Below are positions 12,044 through 24,955 of a stretch of DNA of 64,000 nucleotides, piece by piece. Source of the stretch: Rotaria socialis (lineage: Eukaryota; Rotifera; Eurotatoria; Philodinida; Philodinidae); NCBI GenBank assembly GCA_905331475.1, contig CAJNYU010002427.1, positions 46,040 to 110,039 on the forward strand. The letters run 5' to 3'. The position numbers were made by a program, and so were the translations under genes. Under the pieces are notes generated by a model that did not search any database, was not told the DNA's origin, and saw only the letters and a list, made by a program, of their open reading frames with translations. The first letter of the stretch is position 1. Every line of letters begins with the position of its first letter.

Positions 12044-13999
12044 ATAGTCACTTGTTATTATTGATTGAAGAAATAAAAATCAATTTTAACATTACTATTG
12101 CTTTATTATTAAAATAATTGAATGTCACAGATTGTTGTAATAATTTTCCGCACCTTTTCAAAGTGTCGCGAGTTTCATTTGAGAAAGTCTGTCATAAATT
12201 GTCATACCTAAAAGAATGTTGCTATATTTAATAATTAGATTTTTCTGGACAGATGGAAACAGTTTTCGTTGTATATTTACTGTTGATGTACGGAGAGAGA
12301 AAAAGGTTTTGAAATAGAATTCAATACTGTGCATTTGAATGATAGTAGGCAAGCAAACAACGATACTATGAAATAAATGATTGTTATCAAATCTTTAGAC
12401 GACTTACGAGAGGTTGTAGAATATTGCTAGCACGTCTACATTTATGAGATTACTTCGAGTGATACATCGATAAAAGAATGTAAGAAATCATAAGAATTAT
12501 CTTTTAAAATTCAATGATCTATCGATTGATATTGAGTACGATACAATGTCAGAGTAGCAGAGATACTTACGCATTTTCGAATTCATTTCCACAAAAAACT
12601 CTATACTAGTGTGTCGCCTTGTTTCGAAAGATCGATTTTGATCGACCATTTTATTATGGAGTGTAATTCTCGTACTCATCCTCAAGTTTGGCCAAGTACG
12701 CTGGCGAATTTCTCTATAAGAATCCGAAATATTCGTAGATTATTTTTCATATAATTTATTTAGAATAAATGATACGACGTACAGAAAATCTGTCGTTCTC
12801 GAAATCATCGCGTCCCTAAATATGGACTTTGTATGATCAAGCAAGAAACTAGACAAAAGATCTAACATTGTGAACTAAATCAAATCTTTTTTTTTGTATC
12901 TACTTGTAATGATTGTTTTGGATGAATTTTGTATAAAATATAGAATCCTTTCGTATTCTGGATTTCGAGTTTTTGGGAAATGATTTTCATGATAAAAGAA
13001 ACTAAATTCTAACAGAGTTTGATACAAAATTCAACAGACTATCGCATACTTTTTTCTTGTATAAATTTTGAATTATACTCATATTGCCGATATGAATATA
13101 AAGATTCGTTTATTTAGAACCGCGGAAACCTTAACTCGCTGTATATCGAGAAATCTTTATTGTCATAAATCCATGAAAATATTTTGAATTTAGGATATAG
13201 AAAAAAGTTCATTTAATAGCAGAGTCTACCTTGATTAGGAACAGTTTTTGCCTTGGTCTTTTTGTTCGGTACGGTGCACGAAATCCAAAGAAGAATAAAT
13301 TCAATCACTAGTAAACTACCGATAATTTCTCATTGGTTTCTCTGTTCACGAATCTAAAACTTTTAGAAGCAAAGAAAATTCTCAAAGTATTTGAAAAGAG
13401 CTATTCTTATTAGGGATGTGCGTTAGTTAAAATAGTGATGCAGACAATTGTAACTGTCTAAATCTATCTTGGAAAAAACCGACTAAATAAAAATGGCTGG
13501 AAAGCGTTTCACTGTGATTTGTTTCTCAGCAAAAGAAAACCAAAACTTTTTTCGGCTCGTTTTACACCAAATTTATTACACAAAACCAGTTTTCCAGACA
13601 AAATTGGTGCTTTCATTGTTCAAATGATATTAAAATATGAATTATATTAATTCTTCGTATCAATCAATTACAAGAGGAAGTACAACTGGGGAAAAAAGTA
13701 AGTATTGTTATAAATACAGTCTCATGGTAGTCACATCTATAAGTTTTGTTAAAAATATGCCTTCTAATATCATTTTTAAAACTGATTTACAAATGTTAGT
13801 TCAGATGACACGCAGTTGCAATTACCTAAATTGTCTAAACATTCAAAGAACCACTATTTCATGGCTCATAAACACGTATCTGACTCCTTTGTTGTCTGTT
13901 TTTATTAGATAAAGTTAAAAGAACCAAAAGCACACACACACACACACACACAACATTATGGTATTGGAACTACCAGAATATCGAAGTCATTAATCAGTA
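12044..13999. other. Intergenic spacer with (CA)n
   Basis: AT-rich spacer between the convergent radial spoke gene and the small secreted peptide gene. A (CA)n run lies at 13931-13952. A possible isolated exon with an ATG and a good donor lies at 13637-13698, but I found no partner in phase. Nothing else is supported. Confidence 0.5.
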
Positions 14000-14242
14000 T
14001 CATGGTGTTGGGGCCAGAAAAAGTGCTGCACAAAATACGCATGGAGGTGGAAATCCACCCATTGTTGCTAAGCATGTTGGTAGACAAGCACCTAATGCTC
14101 CGGGCCCTAAAACTGGAACTGCTAAAGCACTTGCACAACATCCTGCACAGCACGTAGCACCAGCAGCTGGACCGGCATCAATTTGTTCTTGAAATTGGCA
14201 AAGTAATAGAACAGAAAGAACAATAACTATGAATGATTTCAT
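14000..14242 (-). CDS. Small secreted Cys-rich peptide
   Basis: Uninterrupted 80-residue frame. Residues 1-23 form a clear signal peptide (MKSFIVIVLSVLLLCQF, then cleavage near QIDA/GP). The mature part is Gly/Ala/Pro-rich with eight Cys in the order CC-xx-CC, then single Cys in GACLPTC and PCVFC, and no charged residues. I recognise no named family. The layout is that of a secreted disulfide-bonded peptide; an antimicrobial or structural role is only a guess. On this strand CTATATAA lies about 150 nt upstream of the ATG, a possible TATA box. Local GC is higher than in the flanks, as expected for coding sequence. Confidence 0.6.
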   Translation of the reverse strand: MKSFIVIVLSVLLLCQFQEQIDAGPAAGATCCAGCCASALAVPVLGPGALGACLPTCLATMGGFPPPCVFCAALFLAPTP

Positions 14243-15894
14243 TCTTGTTGCCTATAAAGTGCGAAATGAATAATTTTGTATCGGATAAGAGACGAAAATA
14301 AGTTTATTTACCTTTTTATATTTGGATTGATTAGTGTGAATAGAATACAAAGACTTGAATATGTCTGTTATGGCAAATATCTGCCCATTATATAGAAAAA
14401 AGTGAGCTGACGCAATTTTCCGACTATATTCTAGATGAGTGGGTGCTATGTCGTGTATTACAACTGTGCTTTAATATCTTTTCATTGTATGTACATTTTT
14501 CCTTTCTTTCCTGTACACGTAGATATATTCCGACGCTTTTCTTCCTATTGGTATATTCATCGTACGCTATTCTTCTTCTACAGAACACGTTATTCTTTAG
14601 TTATCGTTGATTATGAAATTTTTCAAGTTCCGAAAATATCATCTATATATTGATCTTTTCTTCATACTCATACACCCAACGATGTCACATCGTGAATGCA
14701 AAATCTCTCATAGTTTAGCCATAGGATAGTTGTGACAAATATTCGTACACGCTATATACTTGATCAAGGTATTTTACATTATCTTGACAACTAGAATGAT
14801 TACCGTTATCCAACAATTTCGTATAATAATAAAAATAAAAATATGGGTCCAACAAAGTTGATCGAAGCAAACAATAAAAATTTGAAAAATATCAAAATAA
14901 ATAGCTTATGTTATTCAGTCATATTAGATTATTTCAGATTGTAATTGAAATTTGAAGATACAGAGTTCACTACTGTTTTGTTTTCTATGAGAACAATTGT
15001 TGAACTTTTAAATCAGAAGTTTTGACCAATCAAAAACCGAAGGATAATGAAAGTATTTTTGATGCTTGCAGATTAGTCAAGAACGTTCATGTATCGACTA
15101 TCGTTTTAATGGTAGCCTAAACATGTTTCTTGAATACATACTTCAAAATACAATTCCAGCAGGTCCATTTGAAACATAATATGGAAATTTAAAAAAAAAA
15201 GAAGTATTTATAAGAATGTTATGACTCAGGTCTCAAACACTTTCAACGACTTTTTCTGAAGTAGTTCAATCGTTATGTGCATTTACGTATCAGTTATATC
15301 AAGTAACATTGGACAAATAATTATTCAACATTGAAGTCTATAGCTAGATATTTCATGATAATGATGAATCTGAACGATAGATATAATAGTATTCATTCAA
15401 ATATCTATCGAAAGGTGATCATGCAATACTATCAAAAGTAATGGAATACGCTAGAATAAAATCCTATGGTTTATATCTCCATTTTCTCACATCATCTTGA
15501 TTGATACATGATTATAAAAGCAGAACATCAGAGCAAACAAAAGAAAATAACACATTCAGACTTGATACCGCTATCCATATCCTGTTGTTATCCAAAAAAA
15601 TAATAATAAGAAACACATACACAGACAAATACTCGCGGTTTTATTCACCGGCAGAAGAAAATAACGAAGGAAAAAAATGCAATTACTCTTCATAGTTTCT
15701 CGTTCACCGTCGGAAATTATCTCTCTTATAAATCTATCCATCGTGACAAATAATAGGAGATTGTAGAAGGTATTCCGTTTAGAAAAAAAAGACGATGTTA
15801 TAACAAAGTAGAAACGAAAAAGAAAGGACAGAAAAAAAGGAACATGCATTGAGCGATCGTTCTCATCATTTAATTAATAATAAAGTTAACTGTT
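14243..15894. other. Intergenic spacer
   Basis: AT-rich spacer upstream of the small secreted peptide and downstream of importin alpha. No exon, RNA gene or clear repeat is seen. Confidence 0.5.
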
Positions 15895-18650
15895 TTAAAA
15901 TTGAAATGGTCCTTGTGCAGGTTGTTGATTAGTATTCACACCAGATGCATTGGCCTGTCCATTTGTTGTTGATGTTACTTGCGTATTACTTGTACCAAAT
16001 TCAAATGGTCCAGATTCTCCTTGTTGTGGAAGATTTTCTTCTTCATCAACACCAAAATATGTTTCTATAATGTGAAAAGCTTTTTGATAGATTTCAATAT
16101 TTTCATGACTTTGTAAGTATTCAATTTTATCTAGACCAAAACATTCTTCGATCATAATGGCATATGGATTAGGTCCATTTGTTCGTTTAGCTTCAGCTGC
16201 ACCTAATTTAAGAATATTTTCCAAACCATTAAATGCTACTTGAATGATCTTTGTATCTGTAACACTTAATAATTCACATAATGGTGGAATAGCTCCTTGA
16301 TCAATGACATATCTTTAAAAATAAATAACATCAATAAAACGATTGATTCTAAAACATGTATTTGTTATATTTACTTGATTTGTTGTGGTGTACCACCTGA
16401 TGTTGCATTCGTTACAGCCCAAGCAGCTTCTTTTCGTGTTTTATGATCGCCATGTTTAAGGATATTAATTAACGATGGAAATATATTCGCATCAATAACC
16501 GCCTAGAAATATTTCAAATGGTGTTTTGTTTAATAGGAAAGTGTCTTTTACTTGAATTTGACTTTGAATACCAGCCGTTATATTTGATAATGTCCAGCAG
16601 GCTTCTTTTTTAATTGATTCTTTTGGACTTTGTAGCAATGTTAACAAATGTGGAAGTACGCCAGCATCAAGAACAAGCTAAATACAAGTGGCATTGCTCG
16701 AAAAGAGCTTCATTTTTGATTAATGCAGAATTTACCTGTGTTTGTTGATCGTCACCTGTAACAATATTTCCCACAGCACGTAAAGCTGACGATTGAACAT
16801 TTAATACTGGATGTCTATAAAAAAAAAAAAGATCACAAAGTTATTCTTTTTTCAAAAATATATTATTTTATATATTTACGCTAATAATTCGACAAGTCTT
16901 GTTGTCACACCCGCTTGAATAACAGCTTGAATTTTTTCGTTAGGTCCATCAGATAAATATGAAATAGCCCAACATGTATCAGCTAATACATCGGAGTCAA
17001 GATTATAAAGTAAACGACTAAGTACAGGTAATGCTGGAGCTACCTAAATTAGAATTTGTTATTTTCTATTTACGAAAAGAAATATTGTCGATTTCTTACT
17101 TTATTGAAATCGACAGCTGGATTTTTTCCTCGACATAAATTCGATAAACACCAAACAGCGTTTCGTACCATAGTTAAACGTGTATTACGTGAAAAAATAC
17201 TAAATAAAAAGAGAAATTTCTTATCAATATTTATTATACAATAAAAAAAATAGTTTACTTTAATAATGGTTGAAGAACACCTGTATCAAGAACATAATCA
17301 CGACAATCAGGACTATCTCCAGCAATGTTTCCTAATGCCCAAACTGCCTAAAATGATAATTAATGAAATGTAAAAGAAAATACAGTTGACATTAAATGCA
17401 ATTTTTTACTTGTTCTTGAACATCTTCATTCGCACTGCTTAACAATTGAACAAAAACTGGTACGGCACCAGCATCAATAACATATTTTGTTTGACTTGAG
17501 TTTCCTGATGCAATATTCGTAAGTGCCCATGCAGCTTCAAACTTAATTTCAAATAATTCATAGAGAGATATTTTCTTTGCTTCTGAAGTCTTACTTGAAT
17601 TTGAAAGTGTTGATATTTTAATAATTCAACGAAACGAGGGACAATTCCGGCTGTGATAACCTCGTCGATAGGTGGATTAGGTTCTAGAGTAACTAGAAAA
17701 TCAACATCCATAAATTCTGATAAAAAAAAGTATTAACCTTTGGAAAGTAATTTTCGAAATCGAATCGTTGCTTCAAGCATTTGTTGTGGATCATCACCGA
17801 ATAAGGCCGCAACCATTTGACTAGTTATGACCTAAACAATCATCATACATTTTCATTCAAAGTTAAAATCATTTCCTGATATTTTTTTTCGTTGTATTTA
17901 AAAATAGGTTAATATTTATGATCCGAGTAAAAATTGTTCACAAAAATCCGATAACATTTTTTATACGTTTGGTTTAAGCGAGATATTTTACTTTTCTAAC
18001 CAATTTACATAAGCCTGATAATTCCTCTTACTTGTCACGAACTGCAGTCAAACAAGAAAGATCAACAGAAAAAATATTCGAATTCTGCCAACTGTGTTTG
18101 ACGACAAGTAATTAAGTTTGTTGAACGTTCATGACAATACATATGAGCCCTGATCACCCTTAGATTCGAGAACAACTCTTCGCCGTTTTCATTGCAATGA
18201 GTACCTTCCGCATAAATATATGTAAAAATGTCAACTTTCATTTTCTTTCTTAATCATATCCATAATTTGAAATAAGTCGATTTATTTTTTGTAGAATTTC
18301 GAAATATTAAAATAGACTTTTTCAAATGACTGCTGTCGTTTTATTGCCTACGCTCAATTGAGATTGTTCTTTACCGGTTCTGTAGGTCCTGCGGGTTGCG
18401 TACCAGAACCAGCGACGCCAAATGGAGTTGCTGTTTCAGGTTCATTTGTACTTGCTAAATTTCTTCGTTTGAAGTGCTAAAATTAGAAGAAATCTTATGA
18501 AAATTTCATAAAAAAAGAGAAGAATATTTAAACCTGTTCTTCTCGTTTTTGTTTGCGTAAAGTAATATTTAAATCTTCACGTCTTTTACGCAGTTCTTCA
18601 CTATCAAGTCCTCGATGTTTGTAATTTTTTTGACGTGCATCGTTTGACAT
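15895..18650 (-). CDS. KPNA: Importin subunit alpha (karyopherin alpha)
   Basis: Twelve exons (complement) join in phase to 545 residues: 18534-18650, 18375-18476, 17738-17831, 17595-17683, 17410-17541, 17259-17347, 17100-17199, 16880-17043, 16736-16814, 16552-16677, 16375-16502 and 15895-16312. It carries classical NLS cargo into the nucleus with importin beta. Residues about 5-45 are the basic importin-beta-binding domain ([20 protein letters not shown]). ARM repeats follow, with the NLS-groove pattern W...N intact: [60 protein letters not shown] and [22 protein letters not shown] places it in the metazoan family. The C-terminus is Asn/Thr/Gln-rich and ends in GPFQF. Intron 2 (about 540 nt) is long. 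Length is near the usual 520-540. Confidence 0.95.
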
Positions 18651-19551
18651 TTTGTTGATTTTATTTTGTTGAGAAGTAAATATAAAATATGTATGTGTTA
18701 TATCTAAAGTAAAAATAAACAATAATAATGATTATTAATATAATCGTAAACAAAACTATCTTTCTGCCTAGATTTCACAGTTAAAATAAAAACTTGAGTA
18801 ATTTTATCATAATGTTCTGTTTGGCAGGTAATGAATCATATGAAGCAATAGAAGTTGAACTATATTGTTTATCTCGACATTGACTAACTAACTCTTATTC
18901 ATTCATGATTCAATAGTCAACTTTAGTTTTCTAGCAATGAAAACAATGTTGTAAAGAGACGCGCCTAAGTGATAATAAAAAAAAAATGAAGAAAATGTAA
19001 GTGATCTCTACGTAGACATTACAGGATACTAGACAGTAGAGACGAAAAATATGTATGAAAATAATGGTGTTAAACAAAGTAACGACCGTTGCGTATATGA
19101 TCTTTTCGGGCGGCCTTTGAGCTAACTTTTTTTTCTTTCTTTTAAATTCGGTTGGTCAAAACCATCATTGGAGAGGTTTCAAGGAAAATTAATGAATCGA
19201 TTATTGAGCAACCTTTCATGATCTTCTACGAAGACGATGGGATTTTTAAAAAATCTAATTTATAGAAGAATTTCTCTGAAAAATATCCCTATAGAAACAA
19301 TATCATAGTTTCCATATTTTTCCAGTTCTGTTATTTTTCACGATAAGCCATTTATCTTCAATAATCCATGCTAAAGATGTCACTCTTGATCATTCAGCTA
19401 GTTGTATGTAGTTATGTAGATTATTTTGTTTTAATTGATTAAACGCGAACTTTCAACTCTTTTTATTGTTATTATTATTTTCTCTAGAATCATAAGATTT
19501 CATTGCGATTAAGAAAACAAAAATATAGATAAATAAGAAAGATTAAAAAAT
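18651..19551. other. Intergenic spacer
   Basis: Spacer between the importin alpha start and the end of the F-box/WD40 gene, both on minus. It should contain the importin promoter. No AG acceptor lies next to the importin ATG, unlike several neighbours. No other feature is seen. Confidence 0.5.
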
Positions 19552-22500
19552 TTAATTTTGACATGTTTTTGGTGCAAAATTTAAAATTCTAACTAAAGAA
19601 TCATCACCAACAGTTACAATATGAGTACGATCAACATATATACAATTTATTTTCACAATATCAGCATTCTTTGTACTGTATGTATGTTGACTTGCAAGAC
19701 TAAAGGATAAAAAAGAAATGAAGTTATTATTTTAACATTTTTATTTAACATTATTACTTATTTAAATTCCAAAATTTGACTGCACCATCTTGACCAGCTG
19801 AAACAAGTGATGGTTGTTTATCTTCATCACTTAATAAGATTAATTGAACACTTTCAATTCTTCAATTAAAAACAAAATAAATAATCATAATCATAATAAC
19901 AAAACACGAATTACCGTCCTCGATGCTCATGAGTTTCCATTATTTTTTGAACAGTACATGGTCGTGATTCTTCCATATTAATTCGGTAGATCATTATATA
20001 GACGCCAAATGCATAAGCTATATAACCATGTTGCAGTGATACACTCATTATATAATCATCTGTTGTTCCATATAAAATTTTAACACATTGAGCTGTCGTT
20101 AATGACCATAAACGAACTGTCTGCAAAGATAAATTTCACTATTGAACATATATGTTTGTTATAAAACAGTTAAAATACTTTATCAGCTGAAGCTGTTGCA
20201 CATAGATTTAATTCTTGATTGAGATCAACACCGAATACACTTGATGTATGACCGCTTAAAGTTGCATGAAGTTCACATTTAGGTAAGCGCCATAAACGTG
20301 CCTATAAAACAATAGGTTATTAATCATATGAAAAAAGGAGCTCTTGTTTTCAATCGAACTAACAGTTCGATCTTGAGAACCAGATAAACAATAAACATTT
20401 GAACATGCTAATGACCATACAGGACCATTATGTGATAATATAGTTCGTAGACAAATACCCGTATGAATATTCCAAATCTAAATATTCGGAAGAATTATTG
20501 TTGTTTCGTTTTTCTCTTATTCAAGCAATGATCTATACTTTGATTGTTGCATCATAGGCTCCACTAATAAGAAGTGTTGTAGAAAGAAATTTTAATGACC
20601 AAACACCTTTTGCATGGCCAACTAACTTTTGAAATAATTTTCCATCGTTTAATAACCATATAATAACAGTTTTATCAAGACTTCCTGTTGCTAAATGTGT
20701 ATCATTTCCACAAATACATAAAACCCTATATGAAAAAAAAGAGAGAGAGAGAGTGAGAAATAGATAGAGAATCATTTATTATTCATGATCTTTTCAAAAC
20801 ATATTCAAAAGCATCAATGACATTATCAATCTCATTCATATCATAAACAATTCGGAGGGAGGGAGAAAAGCACGTAAAACAAAATCGATTCAATGTATTT
20901 CATCATATTGAGTCTTCTTATTTTCAAGACTCAATTAATCAAAACAGAAAATGCAATGATGCCAGCTAATGATCTTGATTTAGTTTTTGATCATATATGG
21001 AATGTACGTGATGACATGCTTAAGATCTATTTTAATATATCAAATTCAACATTTAAATCATATCGTTATTATTTCTATGATCTTCGTCGATTTGCTTTGC
21101 CGGATTCTATTAAATATTTTCCACGGCAACGTTTAATTGATACACAAAATTCACTGAATATTTTTGGTGTACACGAAGATGATTATGTTTCATGTGTATC
21201 ATTTGTCGATGAATATGAAAATATTTTTAGGCCGCGTTATGGATGTTATGAATTTACAATAGGTGAAAAAACGATCGGTTCACATCATGGTAGCAAGTCT
21301 GGCCATTTATCGCCATTATTATTAGCTGTTGCTTTTGTTCTACATGTATTTATAGCGATTGTTCATCATATCAAAGCAAAACACTATGCGCGAAATCTAT
21401 TACAACGTTTCATTGATGTCAATCCGAAAGCATCAAGAAAAGTATTTAATATAAAAAGTTCATTGAAAAAGCTCGATCATCCACGCGTTTCAGTATCCGT
21501 ACAGAGACGATTATCTCGTGTTTCAGTTGATGTAGGTGTCGATGAGAGATATAGTATTGCAACGCAAAGTTCAACTGATGATACACCAATTTATGTTTTA
21601 CCTCATCATAATCGAAAAGTTAGTTTAGGCCTCATGAAAACTATACCTGAGAGCATCGCGTAGTGAATCATTTTCTAAGCAGCAAAACAAAAACCGTTAC
21701 CTTTCTTTATGTCCTGCACATTTGATAAGTTGAGCTGTTCCTGCTAGCCAATTACGTTTTGTAGCTAAATTTTGTTTATGAACTTTTTCCCAATCAACTT
21801 GTATGGTTTTATCCACTAGATACAAATAAATTCAAAAATAATCTATTGCGTTTTCCGTTATTTTCTTTATACTTTCTGCTGTTTTAGTTTCATCTTTTGG
21901 TTTCCAAAGATCGGGCTCACGATCAACAATTGATTTCCAATTTTTACATACCTAAAACAGAAAACAAAAACATATTTACAAATAAAACCAAACGTGTTTT
22001 CTTACTTCACGACTTCGTGATAATTCTTGAAGAGTTAAAGTCTTTAATATTTCAAATACAACTGATTGAGGTAATAGACTAATAAAATCACGATAACGAC
22101 GTTGCTATATGATTAATTAAAAATGAACTCGAGCTTGAAAAATAAAGTTTTTCTTTTTCCTTTACCGTGATTACACATGAAACAAAGTATTGTTGTCTTT
22201 CGTCAAATTTAACAATAAGTCGACGAAGAAAATCATTTTGCTCGGCTTCTATTAAAAACCAACAAATTTGACTTTGATTTGAAAAGAAAAAGAAAACACT
22301 CGAAACTAACCTGACCAAGAATTTGTAAACCAATGTAATAATTGTTCAAAGCTCGTTCTACTCGGTACCTTTAATTAAACAGGAATTTTTTTCGTACATA
22401 GATACATTCATAAACGGAAAAAAAGAGAGAAGATCTATTCACAGTTGAATGAGAACCAAGCGAATGTTCAGTCCATCGTATAGTGACAGATCTTGATGTT

Positions 22501-22697
22501 AGTTGAGTGCAACTTTTTTGTCTTTTTGCATTTTCACCATAAAAATCAAAGCTTCTACAAGTATTTAAAAAATTAGAAGAAAAACTTCAATCGTTGTTTA
22601 CCGAGACGGTGATGGACTTTTATCATTTTTTTTCGTAACAATTGATTGTTTTATAGGTGGACAATGAACAGTTGATAATGATTTACTTTCTGTATAT
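19552..22697 (-). CDS. F-box / WD40-repeat protein (5' end uncertain)
   Basis: Such proteins are SCF ubiquitin-ligase substrate receptors. Leading exons (complement) 22602-22697, 22443-22554, 22311-22368, 22166-22248, 22006-22104, 21873-21951, 21701-21815 and 20541-20725 join in phase, with WD40 exons on to the TAA at 19552-19554. An upstream helical element (WSGEAEQNDFLRRL) like that before the F-box of beta-TrCP and FBXW7 precedes the F-box (RDFISLLPQSVVFEILKTL, then VCKNWKSIVD). About seven WD40 repeats follow, for example LATGSLDKTVIIW, LISGAYDATIKIW, CLSGSQDRTARLW and CATASADKTVRLW; the last ones are degenerate. It resembles FBXW2/FBXW7 without a clear one-to-one assignment. The first exon begins in phase 2, so upstream exons are missing; the pair at 24491-24955 is a candidate. 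Intron 20726-21700 contains a whole gene on the other strand. Confidence 0.8.
20893..21663 (+). CDS. Single-pass membrane protein nested in an intron of the F-box/WD40 gene
   Basis: Intronless 256-residue gene lying wholly inside the 975-nt intron (20726-21700) of the opposite-strand F-box/WD40 gene. Residues 1-18 form a signal peptide. Residues about 28-130 are an ectodomain resembling a fibronectin type III fold in its last strands (DDYVSCVSFVDEYEN, YGCYEFTIG), with an N-glycosylation site at NISNST. A transmembrane helix follows near 141-160 (PLLLAVAFVLHVFIAIV), then a basic cytoplasmic tail of about 95 residues. I do not recognise a named orthologue. Topology is clear; the FN3 assignment is tentative. 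Confidence 0.65.
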   Translation: MYFIILSLLIFKTQLIKTENAMMPANDLDLVFDHIWNVRDDMLKIYFNISNSTFKSYRYYFYDLRRFALPDSIKYFPRQRLIDTQNSLNIFGVHEDDYVSCVSFVDEYENIFRPRYGCYEFTIGEKTIGSHHGSKSGHLSPLLLAVAFVLHVFIAIVHHIKAKHYARNLLQRFIDVNPKASRKVFNIKSSLKKLDHPRVSVSVQRRLSRVSVDVGVDERYSIATQSSTDDTPIYVLPHHNRKVSLGLMKTIPESIA

Positions 22698-23079
22698 CTA
22701 GGAACATAGAAGAAAAAAACTTATCATCTTCAATCGGTATATGTATATTTATTCAAGCGTAACCAACAGATCATTTTCTTCCATTCAATTATTTCATGGT
22801 CATACGAATTGATTCTCAATAATCATTGAAATAATTGATACAATCAATCAAGTTACATCAGTAGTATAAAAAAAAAGAAACGGCGAACAAACAGTGTGAA
22901 ATTTGTATGTACATTCAAAGTAATTATTTTAACGATATTCTATTGATTGAAAAGATTTTAGCCTTGGTAATTTCAAATGAACAGCAGTATCATAATAATG
23001 ACGATGATGGTCATCGTTTTCATATTCTCCAAAAGAAAACAAGCGTCGTTGTATAGAGAAACACACAAATATTAATGCG

Positions 23080-24291
23080 ATGACAACATCAACAAGACAT
23101 GTTCATGTTATCGGTGGACCAAATTCAGCATTTGCTCGTCTTTTTCCTGATAAATATCAACAGCAACAAGAAATAATTAGAAAGCAACGTTCAAAATCAA
23201 TCGAAAGTGAACGTTTAAAAAATTCCGATCGAATTACACCTGAATATAGATCAAATAATAATCATAGAGAAATACGGAGAAAATCTTGTCGAATTCGATT
23301 TTGTCCAAATGAAGATGATCGCTTAAAAACTCGTACTAGATCTGAACCCTATCTTAATCAAATTCATTTATCATCAGATTATTCAAATCGTAATGTAAAT
23401 TATGACGAACAACATCGTGAAACAAACTATCGTAATAATTCAGATAATATCATCTATAATCAAAGAGTAGGTATTCGATATTTAAGACCACCTACACCAC
23501 CTTCGCCTGGACCTCTCGTTTTTCGTGAGATACAATCAACGCCAACCGATGAACTACCACCACTTCTTCTTTCAACAACACCGTAAGCTTGTATTTTCTT
23601 CCCAAAAACAAATTCATTATTTATTCAATTTTATAGACCAATACCACCTCGTACTCCATCACCGATTGTTGTTCGTGAAAGACCACCAACGCCACCTGAA
23701 TATCAACCAACTGAAATCATTACAAAAAAGCTACCACGTGGCCCGACGCCACTACGTCGTGTAATTCTCCGACACACATCACCTTTGCCTGCTAAGCCAC
23801 GTCCAGTAATCATTGAGAAATGGTTACCATATAAAGACGCTAAAGAACGCCGTGTTCTCTATCAACGAATGCAACAAACTCGACCTGCTCAACATAATCT
23901 TATTTTTCGCTGTGAACCACCTCAAGTCAAAATTAAACAAAAAATTGAACATATAGGTTGTTTCCGTGTCGATCCGAAAGTCTACACAGCTCAATATGGT
24001 TCAACACTACGACGTACAGATAGTATTCGAAGAGTCTTAGAGAATATTGGATGTAATGCTAATTTACTAACGTCAAATGGATATCAAAATTGTTATTTGC
24101 CAACGAATAATTCATCCTACAACGATAATCTACGAACAAGAACATCTCATGTTTCTAATGAACGTTTAAATAAATTACTTGGTTCACCTATTCTAACCAG
24201 AGCAAAAACTACCAGAGAAAATTATTATGATGTACCAAAGTCAAATGATGATGATCCAAATTATACAAAACTTTCATCTGCGACTTGCTAA
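23080..24291 (+). CDS. Basic Pro/Arg-rich protein of unknown family
   Basis: Two exons, 23080-23582 and 23637-24291, join in phase 2 to 385 residues. The N-terminal third is Arg/Asn/Gln-rich. The centre is a Pro-rich stretch with repeated Pro-Thr-Pro motifs (PPTPPSPGP, PPRTPSPIVVRERPPTPP) followed by PVIIEKWLPYK. The C-terminal part has GCFRVDPKVYTAQYG and GSPILTRAKT. I know no named function; the composition suggests a cytoskeletal or scaffold protein with SH3/WW-type ligand motifs (inference). It is probably nested in a large intron of the opposite-strand F-box/WD40 gene, if the exon pair at 24491-24955 is that gene's 5' end. Confidence 0.6.
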
Positions 24292-24490
24292 AAATGAAAC
24301 TTACTGTCCGAATGATGATTGCGATTTTCTTCGAATGCCATCATCATCACGAAACTCTTGAAGATCATTGATGGTGCTGAGATAGAAACTTTCTTCTCTA
24401 TCGAAACATCGTTGATGATATTCCTTTTTTGTTTATAAATATAAATTAAACAAATGAGAAAAAAAGAAGAAACAGTTTTGCACTTCATAC

Positions 24491-24955
24491 TTTAATTGAT
24501 CGACTTTCAGGCGTACTTATTCGTTTGAAATGGTAATTCGGATAACGAGATTTGACAGCATAGAAATAATCACGATGTAATGAAGGTTGTAAAACTGTCC
24601 CTAACATATCGAGTTGAGCAGGAGTACATGATGGTAATAATCGTTCGATTAGTCGGCATCGCTGAAGCACAAGAAGCGTCAGTGAAAAAATAAAAATTAA
24701 TAAGTCATTAATCTCATTATTATTAGCATTGACTATTTAGAACCGTTTTTTTCTTCTGAGTACATATGTTAAAATTTCACATACCTGCCCATGATTCCAT
24801 TGTTCAGCTATCATGACTGCTGCAATGACTTGTTCTTTATTCCAAGCAATTTTATTCGATGAGTATCGATCATTGGTAATTAGAACTGGATTTATCATCA
24901 TCATCATCATCGTCGTCGTCGTATTGTAGTTATTAATCAAAAATTTTCTTTCCAC
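24491..24955 (-). CDS. Two exons with an F-box/WD-type N-terminal helical element, probably the 5' end of the F-box/WD40 gene
   Basis: Exons 24785-24955 and 24491-24661 join in phase 0 with good splice sites. The product includes a poly-Thr/poly-Met stretch and then IAEQWNHGQ, RCRLIERLLPSCTPAQLDML and LHRDY. This follows the helical dimerisation element that precedes the F-box in FBXW-type proteins, but no F-box follows here. The last exon ends at a strong donor (GTATGA), so the gene continues left. The nearest same-strand exons belong to the F-box/WD40 gene at 22697. Joining them would put the 23080-24291 gene inside the intron. A connecting exon that converts phase 0 to phase 2 is still needed; a candidate open stretch at 22950-23050 (YDTAVHLKLPR) has no clear acceptor. 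Confidence 0.5.

Noticed and set aside
17439-17711. Reading frame inserting MDVDFLVTL into importin alpha
   Set aside because: An acceptor at 17684-17685 restores the conserved junction LLSK-EPNPP, so the extra residues are intron.
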